Assembly: GCA_015179045.1 (NCBI GenBank)
Contig: WHUZ01000001.1
Coordinates: 2,294,001-2,358,000 of the forward strand
Length of the DNA: 64,000 nt
Reading direction: 5' to 3'
Origin: Kalaharituber pfeilii
Taxonomy: Eukaryota > Ascomycota > Pezizomycetes > Pezizales > Pezizaceae
Shown: in pieces, positions 12,326 through 22,697 of the stretch
Numbering within the stretch: the first letter of the stretch is position 1
Layout: each line of letters starts with the position of its first letter
Translations under genes and position numbers: made by a program
The notes under the pieces: model-generated
Databases searched by the model: none
The model's input: only the letters and a program-made list of their open reading frames with translations
Told to the model about the DNA's origin: nothing

Positions 12326-12790
12326 GCTATCCAGCAACTTCCCAAGAGATGGGCATGTAATAATGTAATGCCGCGGTTCCAGTCTAGTTTTTCCGAGACC
12401 ACAGTCTAGTGGGAACTATCATAGGGCAGCCCGTTTTTATTTCATTTTTGCTTTCTATTCCTGTGTTCAGCACTGGCAGAAAAATTCTTCGTGCACGGAC
12501 GTAACCCTGCATCACTTTATGCTGCTTAGCTCTTGCTTTCAGGGACATCAGCTCACAAGGAATAAAAATGACCATCATGATCGGTGATGCATGGATAGCT
12601 GCTTGGGAATCTGACGTACAAATGCAAACATGGATGAAGGAATATCGTCCCGTCTCAAAGAACATTCCTGATCAAATCCTCGATTCCAAGTCCCATGTAT
12701 AATCATATTTTTCCCTCATGCATCCCAGTCCTAGTCTGGTTGATGAGCCACACCACCTTGCAGTGACCAATTATTCAGATAATTGATGCC

Positions 12791-12816
12791 TATCATAGAT
12801 CGGTAGATCTATGATA
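12791..12816. repeat. 26-bp palindrome
   Basis: Two perfect 11-base arms (TATCATAGATC and its complement) flank a GGTA loop. It lies in noncoding DNA and its function is unknown. Confidence 0.8.
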
Positions 12817-13567
12817 TGTGTTTATGATGGAGAGAGGACACATGCAGCCGGCTCCTTGCTTTCGAGTACCCCCGACCTTCCATGCATGGTGAGAAAATCA
12901 GCAATGGCACTCGACTAGATAGGGCTGCCGAACCACCTCCGGTTCTTTCGACCCTGCATCCCCGGTCATTATCATCAATGATACAGTACGAGCCAAGCCT
13001 TTTATATATTCTGCTGCCTCTTTCTCCTATATATCGCACGATAATTGACACGGGATGCTTTGTATGGTAGTAAATGAAGAGAAGAAAGGAAGGTTGGTAG
13101 ATTGTTTTTTTTTTTCGCAGTCATACGACATGCGCATGTGACGCCTCTCTGAGGATTCACTAAGATATTTGATTTCCTACTGAGGTTGCGAAACCTCGTT
13201 GCTAGATTCTATCACGTGCATTCGCCTAATTATCGCCCACCATCAAATAAATAAGCGGAGGCACGTGCTCGCCCGGCTAGCGAGACACGTTCGATCAAAT
13301 AGTTGCCTTATCTAGCCCTTGGCACAGACAATCCGGATGTACGCCTGCTGGCCTCTTACCCTGAACATTAAATACCGCGCTGTTTCAAGTCAGGTCCTGA
13401 TTGCTTAAATGCCTATTTTTACGAGGATTCTACTATCACTTTCGTTCTTCCCGAATCACAAGGCAGCGTCACTTGTGCCATGCGCCTCAGTTCCAGAGGT
13501 CCCTTGAACTGACGATGATCTAAAAACCGTATTCACATTGATTAAACAAAAGTAGACTCCTCTACTA

Positions 13568-13720
13568 CAGTCGAACCTACTATATTGGATAAGGCCGAGT
13601 CCGAAGGGTTTCATCCAATAAGACAAATATCCAATAATCACCACGGGGCCAATTGGCTCGGGCCGGCAATGCTGATCCAGTAAGACGGGTTGACAGGATC
13701 CAATATGAGAGGTTCGACTG
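13568..13720. mobile_element. 153-bp MITE with TA target duplication (Tc1/mariner-pogo type)
   Basis: Both ends start CAGTCGAACCT and continue, after three mismatched bases, with ATATTGGAT in inverted orientation (20 of 23 matching). The element is bounded by TA on each side (13566-13567 and 13721-13722). It is too short to encode a transposase, so it is non-autonomous. TIR length and the TA duplication fit the IS630-Tc1-mariner superfamily, most likely pogo/Fot1-like. Confidence 0.85.
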
Positions 13721-14329
13721 TAATCCCACTTATCCTCAGACGACAACGTCCTTTCTTACAATGCCTCCTCCCAATGCCCGATTCCTGTTCAAGCAAAAAG
13801 CTTTTCCAATTTAATTCATTGATAGAATATTAGACCATCCACGATATGCACCAGCCTGTTCATTCGTTGGCAGAGGTTCTACGTTGGTGTCGATGAAGAT
13901 TTAAATGGCAAGTCAGAACCTGACAATGAAAACAGGGAAGCTCAACGCCAGGGAATGGCGCGTTTAATCCAGTTGAGGGTGGCTAACAAATGATTCAATA
14001 AGTTTACTTGCCCGGCTGGGTCTCGTGTTTTCCGACTTGAAAATCAATACACTAACCTTTCAAGATCCGTGTCAAGCAGCAAAAAGATTCTTCAGAAACA
14101 GTCGCATGCAGAACTATCGACAACATCAACAGGCTAACTCCCTCAGCATTCCCCCCAACTGGCAGTACTACTAAATTGGCTCGAATCCCGGACTCGTAGC
14201 TTCAACGGATCTCGAGAATAAACTCCGGTCCTTCAAGAACAAGATTTACTCTCAACCTCAATGCCAATGCGAATCACTTCTCTACTATGCTGATCGGGTA
14301 GTTGTGTTCTCGTTTTCGGTACGTTGACT

Positions 14330-14601
14330 GTTACGGGGATGGTTAAACCGTGAGAGTCACCGGCCGTCATGGCTAAAAATGTAACGGAGCTGGTAAGCAT
14401 GGAGAATTACCGTCCGCCAGGCCAAAGGGAGACTAAACTAGCGAAAATCGCTAGTTCTCTGTGCATTATGTCATAGCAGTGCGCGGCGGCGACGTCTATT
14501 GCTGTCGCATATCGCATGCGTCGTACTGTATATGCGCATATTGTATGCGCCCGCGCTCCACCCGACGGTCTCCCGACCATCGGTCGCGGTTATCCCGTAA
14601 C
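14330..14601. mobile_element. Inverted-repeat element, relative of the repeat at 35.2 kb
   Basis: The segment begins GTTACGGGGAT and ends with the complement of GTTACGGGAT, giving short imperfect terminal inverted repeats. Its interior (14381-14462) is clearly related to 35225-35306, sharing for example CCGCCAGGCCAAA and a CGCTAGT hairpin. No coding potential and no clear target duplication are seen. It is probably a degraded non-autonomous DNA transposon. Confidence 0.55.
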
Positions 14602-15184
14602 AAAAAAGGCACTTTACCACTGCTGTACTCTACGCTTGGAACTCATGGTAGCTTTCACTTCGTAACAGCTCAGCTGTATGCATGCAGACCCTCCTCTCCT
14701 TTAGCTAGCGGAATTACTGCTACTACTAACCCCCATCGTCCTTGCTCCTAAGCTCTGTCACGAGACTACGTGACATTGACCCTACACACTTTCGACTTAG
14801 ACAAAAAGACTCAGTGAGCTTACACGAATTCAATACCTACCGGTACTGTTGCCACCAAGACATGAATATTGGTCAAGTGAGAGCTGCATATCCACTGGCG
14901 GAAAAAAAGAAAGAAAAAGGTCAATATTCATATAAAAGGTCTAATATTCGTGAATAAATGGGTCAAATATCTAGGACAAGTAGTCGTTTTGTCGAATACT
15001 TTCTTGTGCGTAACTCCGCACATTCAATTGTATATTCGTATATGTTCACTTCTTCAAATTCGGTTTATTCGACCGTATAGGTATCCTAAGTCTGAATACT
15101 CCTATTGTGCTTCGCCTTCATTTACGCTGTATAACCGTATTGCACCGACATGGAAAATTTCTCGTCATTATCATGTGTTAAAAC

Positions 15185-16819
15185 TTAGAGAGGGGAGGTG
15201 TGGTGGGCTGGGAGGCATTTGGTACGAACCTGCTTATTTCCCGAACCAACTTCTGACGACTGCTTATGTGACCCCTTGCTTCCACCTCCTCCCGACGACT
15301 GCTTATGCGACCCCTTGCTCCCACCTCCCGACGACGGATTATGCGACCCCTTGCTCCCACCGTCCGACGACGGATTATGCGACCCTTTGCTCCCACCGCC
15401 CGACGACGGATTATGCGACCCCTTGCTCCCACCCCCCGATGACGGATTATTCGACACACTCCCCGTATACTGCCCTTTTTTATGCTCCTCTGGCTTAAAC
15501 AAACACTTCTCCCCTGAGCATTTCCCCTCGACTTGACACCTATGCCCCCAATAACATTTTGGATTCGTACAGTTCAAGCCAGCGTGACACCGCAATCCCT
15601 GCGCGAGGAATTTGAGGGCAGCGAACTCGTCGGAAGTGAAGGTAATGCTGTGGTTGAAGCTGCAATTGTTGCCCGCATGGCAAGGGTTGTCGGCGAGGTA
15701 GTGGGCGTAGCAGGGGGAGGGCTTGATGGAACTGACGCGTTGGAGAGCGGCGGCTCGGGGGCGTGGAAGAGGGGGAGGGTAGATTGTGCCTTGTCTCTGT
15801 TTCGGCTGTGGGGGTGCAGGGCGATTTGTTGGTTTTGGGTTTGTCGGTGGTGGTGTATGTGGGGCATAATTATATTGCAAAGTGGTGAGATTGTACGGAG
15901 GAGGCGGTACATCCGGGACCTGTTGTTGCTGTTGGTATTGGTGTGTTTTCGGTGCTTGCGTTTCCACCTTCGATCCCAGAAATACCTCTGGCATCTTCAC
16001 CGTCACAAAAGGCAGAGCCTTGAACTCCTTCGCAAACGGGGTTCCCTCCAGCAGCATCACTCTCCTCTCATCCACTCCGTCCGCAACTAGAGAGCTCAGC
16101 ACCCTTGCATAGCCATTGTCATGACTTACACCCAGCAGGAGCATTTTACAATTCTGATTCCGCAGATGAAAATGGATTTCTCCTGTAATTTTGGCATCTG
16201 CCATCTCTTTCCCGGCGCCGACATCGATCCAGTCAACCAGAGATCGCGGTTGGGAGAAGCCGATTGTGAAGTCTCGAAAGGAGAAGTTGACGTTGGGGAG
16301 GCGACGGCGGAGTGCCTCGGATAGGCCGTTGACATTGGCGAAGATGCGGATGAGGACTTCAAAGGAGTTGGCGGATGTGGAGGAGAGAAAGGGGCTATCA
16401 GCCGCGATGTTGCGGGCGTGTTTGAGGACAGCGGCGGCTGCAGCAGGCCCCCCCGCCATCAAGAGCTGTTCTGTAAACTGTTAAGGTGCAATGAGACATA
16501 TGAGCAAAGAAAGGCAAAGAGTGGCACGGTTGATTTGGGGTTACGGGACTCACGATCATTCCATCCCCATCTATTAAAACCGCGACATATGGATTCCGAT
16601 TCTGTGTCCGAAAAAAGAAAAGGTCAGCCGGTCCTACTATTACCGTGTTGAGCTGTATACAGCTATACACCATTATCCACGTAGGTAATGATGGATTCCC
16701 ACCATCGCATCTACCTCCTTCGCGGTCTCGAGAAACCGCGCGCGCCATTTCTCCTTTGCTTCCCTTTCATCTTCAAGCTCTAGGCGTAGACGCTCGAGAG
16801 CTGTGCGTTGCTCGGTCAT
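15185..16819 (-). CDS. Fungal CCCH zinc-finger protein with N-terminal DUF7923-like domain
   Basis: There are three exons: 16819-16715, 16601-16554 and 16477-15185, for about 481 residues. Residues 1-35 form a charged helix. The N-terminal domain then opens with NPYVAVLIDGDGMI-FTEQLLMAGGP and contains GVSHDNGYARVL, the pattern of the ascomycete domain I know as DUF7923 (a PIN/NYN-like fold has been suggested; inference). A Pro/Gln-rich linker is followed by cysteine-rich zinc-finger segments: CYAHYLADNPCHAGNNCSFNH, then CHAGLNCTNPKCYWGH. The C-terminus is a tandem 12-residue repeat of the type NPSSGGGSKGSH. A role in RNA binding is likely but not shown. The donor of the first intron could also be 12 bp further downstream (GTGGGA). 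Confidence 0.8.
15261..15450 (-). repeat. 36-bp coding minisatellite in the CCCH gene
   Basis: About five to six copies of a 36-bp unit (the first with a 3-bp insertion) encode NPSSGGGSKGSH-type repeats. Units keep the reading frame and differ by a few substitutions, so copy number can vary without a frameshift. Confidence 0.9.
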
Positions 16820-17603
16820 AAGGTTCGAATGCCACAATGAGTTCTTGGATGCAATTGTCAGCGAAATACCTTAGGATAGGAAGTGGGCCATTGGCTTGCC
16901 TGAATAAACTAAGGTGTAGAGAATAAGCTATTTGCTAGAGAGGGTGTTGACAAGTTGTAGTGTATGTAGAGTAGAGCGCTCTACAATAATCGCGAAAACT
17001 ATAGCTGTTGCCACTGTGCCCCCTGGCATGAATGAATAAAGCCGCCAACGCATACCTGTATACAAACCCTGCACGGGCCGAGACAAATGATAGTCATCCG
17101 GTGCGGAACAGAAATGCTGATCTGCCGTATGGGTAAGCGACACAAGTGTCCGGGGGCGAAGAGAACGCCGCTGACTTGTGGATACTGTATTGTACATACG
17201 CTGCGTGCACTTGCTGTGGTTTAGCTGTAGGGTGCACTCGTAGCTCACGAGACTACCCCGTACCGAGTACACCTGCGCAAGAGTATGATGCATATTTCAG
17301 GCCATCAACACAAGAGCCCCCCCGCCCATGCGTCTCTTAGCCTTTGCAGGAGATCCTCACATACGAATATGCCATTAACACTTGTATAATTGTCTAATAA
17401 GGTAATCGTAGAATATTATCTATGAGCTGCTTAACTACTTAACGATTTATTCTCAGCTTCTCACTCGACCTAACCAGCCAACCATTATATGGTATACTTA
17501 TCTGCCTACAAAATATACCCTTCCTGATGCTCGCTACTCTCTTGCCCATCCCCTCTACATCAACCTTCACCACGTCTTTCCAAATTTCCAATCTATAGTG
17601 CGC
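16820..17603. other. Intergenic between CCCH gene and CENP-H
   Basis: I see no convincing gene. The stretch holds the upstream region of the minus-strand CCCH gene and the 3' flank of CENP-H. It turns AT-rich between 17.3 and 17.5 kb. Confidence 0.4.
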
Positions 17604-18563
17604 TCACTCCAATTCTTCTCCCGCCTCCAACATCAGCCCCTTTAACCTCCCGTCCTCCACTCTCACCCAATCTACCCCACTTGCTGCCACGACCCCCTGA
17701 AACACATTCCGCGCCACCTCCCACCTTGTCTTCGCATCGTGGACTTGCCGCTCCATTTCAGTGATTTTATCGCGCAGATCTTGGTCGCGGATGTTCTCTT
17801 TGCGGTTGCGCGCTGAGAGTTGGGTGGTAAGTTTTAGAATGCGCTGGGCGAGAGCCCGGTTTTCGCTAATTTGGGAGGAGTGAGAGAGGGTGCTGGTGGT
17901 GAGATTGGTGTGAAGATTTGTGAGTTGCGTGTGGAGACCAGCGGAGAGGGCGGAGGCGCGGGTGCGATGGTGGAGGAGGGAGCGGAGGGCGCTGATGGGG
18001 TCAGTATTGGATTGTTTAATAGGGCAGGGGGATTTGGGGGGGATTGAAGTGAAGCAGTTATCGTACCGAGTCTTTACGATTGATGCAGCTCCGGCGTCCG
18101 ATTTGACCCCATAAACCGTATTCGACACCTCCCGCGATACCACAGCGGCAAGTGTCACCTCCTCTTTAGTTGCCTCTTCTAATCTCAGCCTCGTGACCTC
18201 GGTTTCCAACTTTCGTATCCGCTCATCCAATTCCTCATCCTCCTCCGTATCCTCCTCATAATCCCGCTCATCTTCTAACTTTCCCTCCCTTGCTAAGTCC
18301 GCGCGCGCCTCGAGCATCATTCGCTCGTACACAACATCACGTAGTTCGCCCCAGAGAACTAGGAGCTGCTTTTCTTCAGTGGAGAGTTCGCTGGAAGGAG
18401 GGAGGAGGGGGATGGGTGGGGCACTGAAGGATGGGAAGCCGATGGGGTGGGATTGTTGGGAGAGGAGGAGAGAGAGGCAGGTGCTGCGGAGAGTGTGTAG
18501 GGCGGGCATGGGAGCAGACGGTGGGACAGGGGATGAATAGGGCGACGGAGAGACGGAAGTCAT
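17604..18563 (-). CDS. Centromere protein H-like kinetochore subunit (CENP-H/Fta3 family)
   Basis: A single-exon gene of 319 residues. It is predicted to belong to the inner-kinetochore CCAN (Ctf19/Mis6) complex, where CENP-H pairs with CENP-K. The evidence is architectural: a Pro/Ser-rich N-terminus, a long acidic and coiled-coil body (LDERIRKLETEVTRLRLEEA; ENRALAQRILKLTTQLSARN), and the C-terminal signature KTRWEVARNVFQGVVAASGVDW followed by L-K-G-L-M-L-E. That WxxxxxxxxxxxxAxSGVDW block is what I associate with fungal CENP-H. The ATG at 18563 is the only sensible start. The assignment rests on memory of the family motif, so an alternative coiled-coil kinetochore protein is possible. Confidence 0.7.
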   Translation of the reverse strand: MTSVSPSPYSSPVPPSAPMPALHTLRSTCLSLLLSQQSHPIGFPSFSAPPIPLLPPSSELSTEEKQLLVLWGELRDVVYERMMLEARADLAREGKLEDERDYEEDTEEDEELDERIRKLETEVTRLRLEEATKEEVTLAAVVSREVSNTVYGVKSDAGAASIVKTRYDNCFTSIPPKSPCPIKQSNTDPISALRSLLHHRTRASALSAGLHTQLTNLHTNLTTSTLSHSSQISENRALAQRILKLTTQLSARNRKENIRDQDLRDKITEMERQVHDAKTRWEVARNVFQGVVAASGVDWVRVEDGRLKGLMLEAGEELE

Positions 18564-19999
18564 TGTGATTGCGGTGTTATTCGAAAGCTAGGTGTTTTCT
18601 AGCTGTTGATGGGGGAACTGGACTGTGACAGGCGTTGAGAAATGGGTATGTTGATTTTATCGCCATGTGGAGTTGTTGGGGGGTGCAGAACGCAAGGGAC
18701 TCGTGTTTGCGGGATGACGTGAATGAACAAAGTTACCATACTTGACGTACTCACATATTTGGGCTGGGATTGAGTGTGACCGCGTATGAGCACCTACCGG
18801 CGTCGAATTAAGGTACAGTACGTCCGCTGCCGCCCGATTTGTGTGCCAAGTTTGACATTTTAAGCCGCACTACCACAAAAACAACAAAATAACTGACCTT
18901 CGGAGCTGGCAGGGATATCAGTATTGAGTCCCCCGGAGCCATGATGCATTCATGTTGGGCCCTCGACTCCGTGCAGGTCGAACACTTAAACTGTAACAAT
19001 ATAGAGAGTAGAGATATAATTTATTCAGACTTGCTCGGTAATCTTGGGAGCTCTGATCTGTCTACATTTTTCTGTTACATGAACTCTAGCTACTCATCAG
19101 CCCTGACATCGTGCTCATTCCCAAGCACCACCGGTATCCTTCTTTCTTCTGTGTCTATAAATCAGTTTTTTTCCCCTATCTGGTATTTACCAAGTTTTTT
19201 TTTTTTGCCCTATTCGGTCTTCACCGGGTTTTTCCCTACTTGCAGTATAGACCAGGTTCGTTCTCCATTATGTAGGAATGGTGGAGGTTCTTGCCAGGCT
19301 GAGAATTTCAGCCTCTACATAAATTGCCATCATCCGCATTCCATTGCCATGGAGCAATGCCTTTATATTGACATTTTTGGCCAATTGGCGGTAACAGGAC
19401 ATAATTCGTTTCCCCACCTCGATCAGATCCAGTACCTATGGCAACACCTATGGCAACTGCGGGCCCGATGAGACGGGCTTACTGGCAAAGGCGACGTGAG
19501 GAATTGCGGGCAGAGTCAGCACTAAAAGGCATTCACCCCTATCAGAGAACACCCTGAAGCGTCAGCTGAAGAATGGGCATTCCAAACCGAGGCTGGAGTC
19601 CCAGCACTCAGAGATGTCCATACTCGTAGGGCTTCGCTTTAGAGCGGATATAGTATTTGATAGCGGTTTGAGTATCCTAACGTTAGCATAATCCTATTGC
19701 ATCTCGACACATATGCTCTCACGCTACCAAGAAGAGGACCAGTCTGGACTCTCTAGAACATCTAAGGTTACAGTGAGGTTTGGCATTACTTAATTGATAT
19801 GAGTATGAAAGCAAAGCTGATCAATGTTTACTGGGCTAGAATCTCGCAAGTTGTATTGGTTAGATCCGTGAAAAAACTAGCAGGGGATAATAATAACTTA
19901 ATTGTAACAACTTAAGTTTCCTTCACGGGCAGCGAAGTTAAATTTACCTCAGCTTTCCGCCATCATTATCGTGAAGCACACCCCCCCTCCCTCCACATC
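18564..19999. other. Gene-poor stretch between CENP-H and thymidylate synthase
   Basis: It contains a degenerate tandem repeat (19172-19260). A long open frame at 18941-19471 looks non-coding, with T-rich repeats and no domain. A short Arg/Glu-rich frame near 19435-19556 might be a transposon relic but is not identifiable. Confidence 0.4.
19172..19260 (+). repeat. Degenerate tandem repeat, about 27-34 bp unit
   Basis: Three units share the pattern CCCTAT..GGT.TTYACCRGGTTTTT, separated by T tracts of varying length. The units are strongly diverged. Confidence 0.55.
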
Positions 20000-21192
20000 C
20001 TAGATACTCATCTTCATCTTCACCGCTGGCCATGGATCATACCCCACAATCTCAAAATCTTCCAACTGGAACCCATCCACTACTCCCTTCCCCTTCAGCT
20101 CCTCCCTATTAATCTTCAGCTTCGGCCACTCCCTGGGCTCCCGCTCACACTGCACTTTCAGCGCATCCATATGGTCAACGTACACATGTGCGTCTCCCAT
20201 CACATGTATAAATTCCCCTGGGTCCAGTCCCGTCACGTAGGCAAGTATATGTGTTAGAATTGCATAGCTAGCGATGTTGAAAGGAACGCCGAGTCCCATA
20301 TCACAGGAGCGTTGGTAGAGGCAGCAGTGGAGTTCTCCATTTGGCTTTTCCGTCAAGGTGGCAGAAGTGCGTGGATAGGAAACGTAAAACTGCGCGAACA
20401 TATGACAGGGCGGCAGTGCCATCTTTTTCAAATCTTTCGGATTCCATGCACTAAGAATAATCCGTCTATCATATGGGCTGTTCATCACCTTGTACACAAC
20501 ATCCGCCAGTTGGTCGACCCCTTGTCCGGTATAGTCCGTGTGACAGTCAACATACTCTGCACCAAAATGGCGCCACTGGAATCCGTAAACGGGGCCAAGA
20601 TCGCCAGTTTCTCGATGCGACAGACCAACCGAGTCGAGGAACTCACGCGAGCCATTGCCATCCCAAATTTTGATGCCTTGGGCGGAGAGGAGGTTTGAGT
20701 CTGTGGCACCGGAGATGAACCAGAGGAGTTCAGCGATGATGGCTTTGGTGTAGACGCGCTTTGTAGTGAGGAGGGGAAGGGCGCCGTTGCGCAGGGAGAA
20801 TCGGAGGGAGTTTGGGGCAAAAAGGGAGTAGGTTCCTGTGCCAGTTCTGGAAAAACGAGTAAGGGGTTAGCGAATGGGCTTTTAAATGATAGTGGAGAGT
20901 TAATATTTTTCCAGTTCTGAGGGATGTTGAGTAGCATCAGAGTATGTCCGGGATCTAACTTCCGGGAGATGTCATCGATTTTAGTAAGACACAGGAGGGA
21001 GTATTTTACCGGTCAGGTCTGTGCTCTCCCGCTGAAGAATCTCCTTCACAAGAGATAGATACTGCAGTTCCTCAGTGTTTCTAGGAGCCTCTTTTGCAGG
21101 TGCCGGAGGAACGATGGTATCTAACGGTTTTGGAGGGGAATGTGTTTGTGGGGATCGTGGTGCAGCGTGGTTGCATCCTCGAGGGTTGCCAT
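20000..21192 (-). CDS. Thymidylate synthase, N-terminal exon carrying two frame breaks
   Basis: It converts dUMP to dTMP using methylenetetrahydrofolate. Exon 2 (20846-20000) is intact and highly conserved: [46 protein letters not shown], the active site [13 protein letters not shown] (Cys codon at 20405-20407), [18 protein letters not shown] and [10 protein letters not shown]. The intron at 20847-21009 joins GEHRPDR to TGTGT. Exon 1 from ATG 21192 reads [14 protein letters not shown], then [10 protein letters not shown] and [14 protein letters not shown]. These pieces lie in three frames; single missing bases at a T4 tract (21128-21131) and a C3 tract (21028-21030) would join them. The catalytic domain is perfect and the gene should be essential, so I read the breaks as sequence errors. 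Expected length is about 343 residues. Confidence 0.88.
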
Positions 21193-21721
21193 TGGGGATG
21201 ATAAGAGGCAGGTGAGAGATATAGGTGACTGTTGGAGATGAGGGTCCACTGTTCAAGCTCTTCTGTGGTATTCTGGAACGGGGATCTTGTGGTGTTTTCC
21301 CAATTGCTTAGGGGATATCTTGGGCAAGTTAAACTCGCCCATTATCGCAGCTACTGGCGGTGATGGGACGAACGCGACTGTGCATCCAATTTTCCAAGCA
21401 GCAAGGGCAATCCGGGGTACAGGTCGATAGCCTCGTAACCCAGGCCTGTTGAATTGAAGGCAATATGATAATGATAAATTTACTGTCACCGAATGGTTCA
21501 ATGGGACAGCTAAACCTAAGTTGGCTAAAAATCTGTTCAGAATTTAGGCAAAAGGCTGTTGAGGCCAAGGAAAGCATTGGCAATTTTGTACATATGTAAA
21601 TTTAGCGTCTCTCATTGAACCGTCTTTATCTCGTTACCTGAATATATCGGATCATTTGATTCCCTTACAGGCATTTCTGAATATGTTTTCCCTACAGTAC
21701 TTTTAGATACTGCACATACGG

Positions 21722-22080
21722 ACCTAATTACATCTCAATGTCGTGCTATCATTTCATTACAGAATGATGTGGTGGTGGAATTCAATGATTTCTTACCACC
21801 ATGCATATATGGTGAAAAGAAAAGACCAATTATGCAGTCGATAGTATTGAGCAGCAGGATGAAGCATCACAAGTTGATCAACAATATATCCTGCAGAGTA
21901 TTTGCAGAGTTTGAATCCTGCTGCATTACCACCATCACAGCTGCATTTACACATGGGCAGTTGTATGTTGCACTGTCGTGTATAACAGATGTCAACAATC
22001 TGGTAGTTTTATGGTTAGAAAATGGTCTAGAAACTAGGGAAGACATTGTTTATACTGAAGTCCTATTAACTCCGCGATAA
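21722..22080 (+). pseudogene. Helitron PIF1-like helicase relic (C-terminal fragment)
   Basis: The plus-strand reading gives CRAIISLQNDVVVEFNDFL, corresponding to the 'RAIL.P.N..V..IN..LL' motif of Helitron helicases. Further on it gives FTHGQLYVALSCITDVNNLVV, matching the terminal 'HGQLYVALSRV' motif with Arg changed to Cys, and then EDIVYTEVLL, matching the usual NIVY.EVLL ending. The segment between them is shortened, and no Rep domain or upstream helicase motifs are found nearby. This is a truncated, inactive remnant. Confidence 0.75.
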
Positions 22081-22100
22081 AATCAGCATAAACTGCATAT

Positions 22101-22154
22101 AGACCGCATAGACCACGTAGACCACGTAGACCACGTAGACCACGTAGACCGAGT
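22101..22154 (+). repeat. 9-bp minisatellite (AGACCACGT)
   Basis: Six consecutive 9-bp units occur, four identical (AGACCACGT) and the first and last variant. The array begins 20 bp after the Helitron relic stop codon. Confidence 0.9.
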
Positions 22155-22189
22155 AGACAACCCTCTTCCATCATTCGCCTCCTGAAGGA

Positions 22190-22290
22190 TTTGAACTCAG
22201 GCCCTCAATTCTACAATCAGTATGTCGCTAAGTTAACCTAACCAGAGGTACTAGTATAACCGCTACACTAAGCGAGAAGCGCCTCATGGT
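22190..22290 (-). repeat. tRNA-like (possible SINE head) segment
   Basis: On the minus strand, TAGTGTAGCGGTTATAC resembles a pol III A-box/D-arm, and GAGTTCAAATCC resembles a B-box/T-arm. They are about 80 bp apart, longer than in an intronless tRNA. The acceptor arms do not pair. It is either a tRNA-derived SINE or a degenerate intron-containing tRNA. Confidence 0.4.
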
Positions 22291-22294
22291 CAGG

Positions 22295-22376
22295 AGGTGT
22301 GCATATACAGCCTAATCCTCTACCTCCTCGCTGCAGCACGCCTCCCTCGGGAGGCGGGTTACTGCTGGTATTTATT
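22295..22376 (+). repeat. Dispersed repeat, copy A
   Basis: It shares a block with 26092-26172: TATAC.GCCT.ATCC, CTCGCTGCAG, CGCCTC and GGGAGGC, then GGT.ACTGCT. Copy A contains a perfect GCCTCCC-TC-GGGAGGC hairpin. Confidence 0.65.
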
Positions 22377-22382
22377 GGTATT

Positions 22383-22404
22383 AAAAAAAAAAAAAAAAAA
22401 AAAA
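22383..22404 (+). repeat. Poly(A) run of 22
   Basis: An uninterrupted run of 22 A directly follows dispersed-repeat copy A; it could be the tail of a retroposed copy. Confidence 0.9.
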
Positions 22405-22697
22405 TACAGCTTGCTAACCTTAGTAATATTTGTGGGCCTTCTATCATAACATGCTAGGCTGGCTCCGAAAGCTTGATTTCTTACTAAAACTACATCCACT
22501 GCTAATCCACTGCAGGGGATTACAGGAATCACCCTGGCAAAAAGTATACATAATACTAGCCACTCTCATAGCCCCCTCAAACTCCCTGCCTCCCAAGAGA
22601 GTACCAGTTGATATGTACTCCATGCACCTTCTTACTAGTGTTGAATCTGCTGCATCGCTCCCCTTCAGTACCACCTCTCGCCCATCAAAGCCCTCGC

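Larger units (their letters stand above)
10111..15184. other. 5-kb gene-poor, repeat-bearing region
   Basis: I see no gene with recognisable domains. The stretch contains a G-quadruplex motif (10595-10618), a hexanucleotide array (11082-11129), a tRNA-like relic (about 12245-12325), a 26-bp palindrome (12791-12816), a TA-flanked MITE (13568-13720) and a second inverted-repeat element (14330-14601). Open frames around 10.9-11.6 kb are made by the hexamer array and GC-rich sequence. Confidence 0.5.
21193..22697. other. Intergenic with transposon relics
   Basis: No host gene is seen. It holds a Helitron helicase relic (21722-22080), a 9-bp minisatellite (22101-22154), a tRNA-like minus-strand segment (about 22190-22290), a dispersed repeat (22295-22376) and a poly(A) run (22383-22404). 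Confidence 0.55.

Noticed and set aside
15261..15450. Regularly spaced repeats resembling a CRISPR array
   Set aside because: The units are contiguous 36-bp copies inside a eukaryotic coding frame, with no unique spacers and no cas genes.
18941..19471. 176-codon plus-strand frame
   Set aside because: It spans T-rich tandem repeats, has no domain and no neighbouring exon that would extend it.
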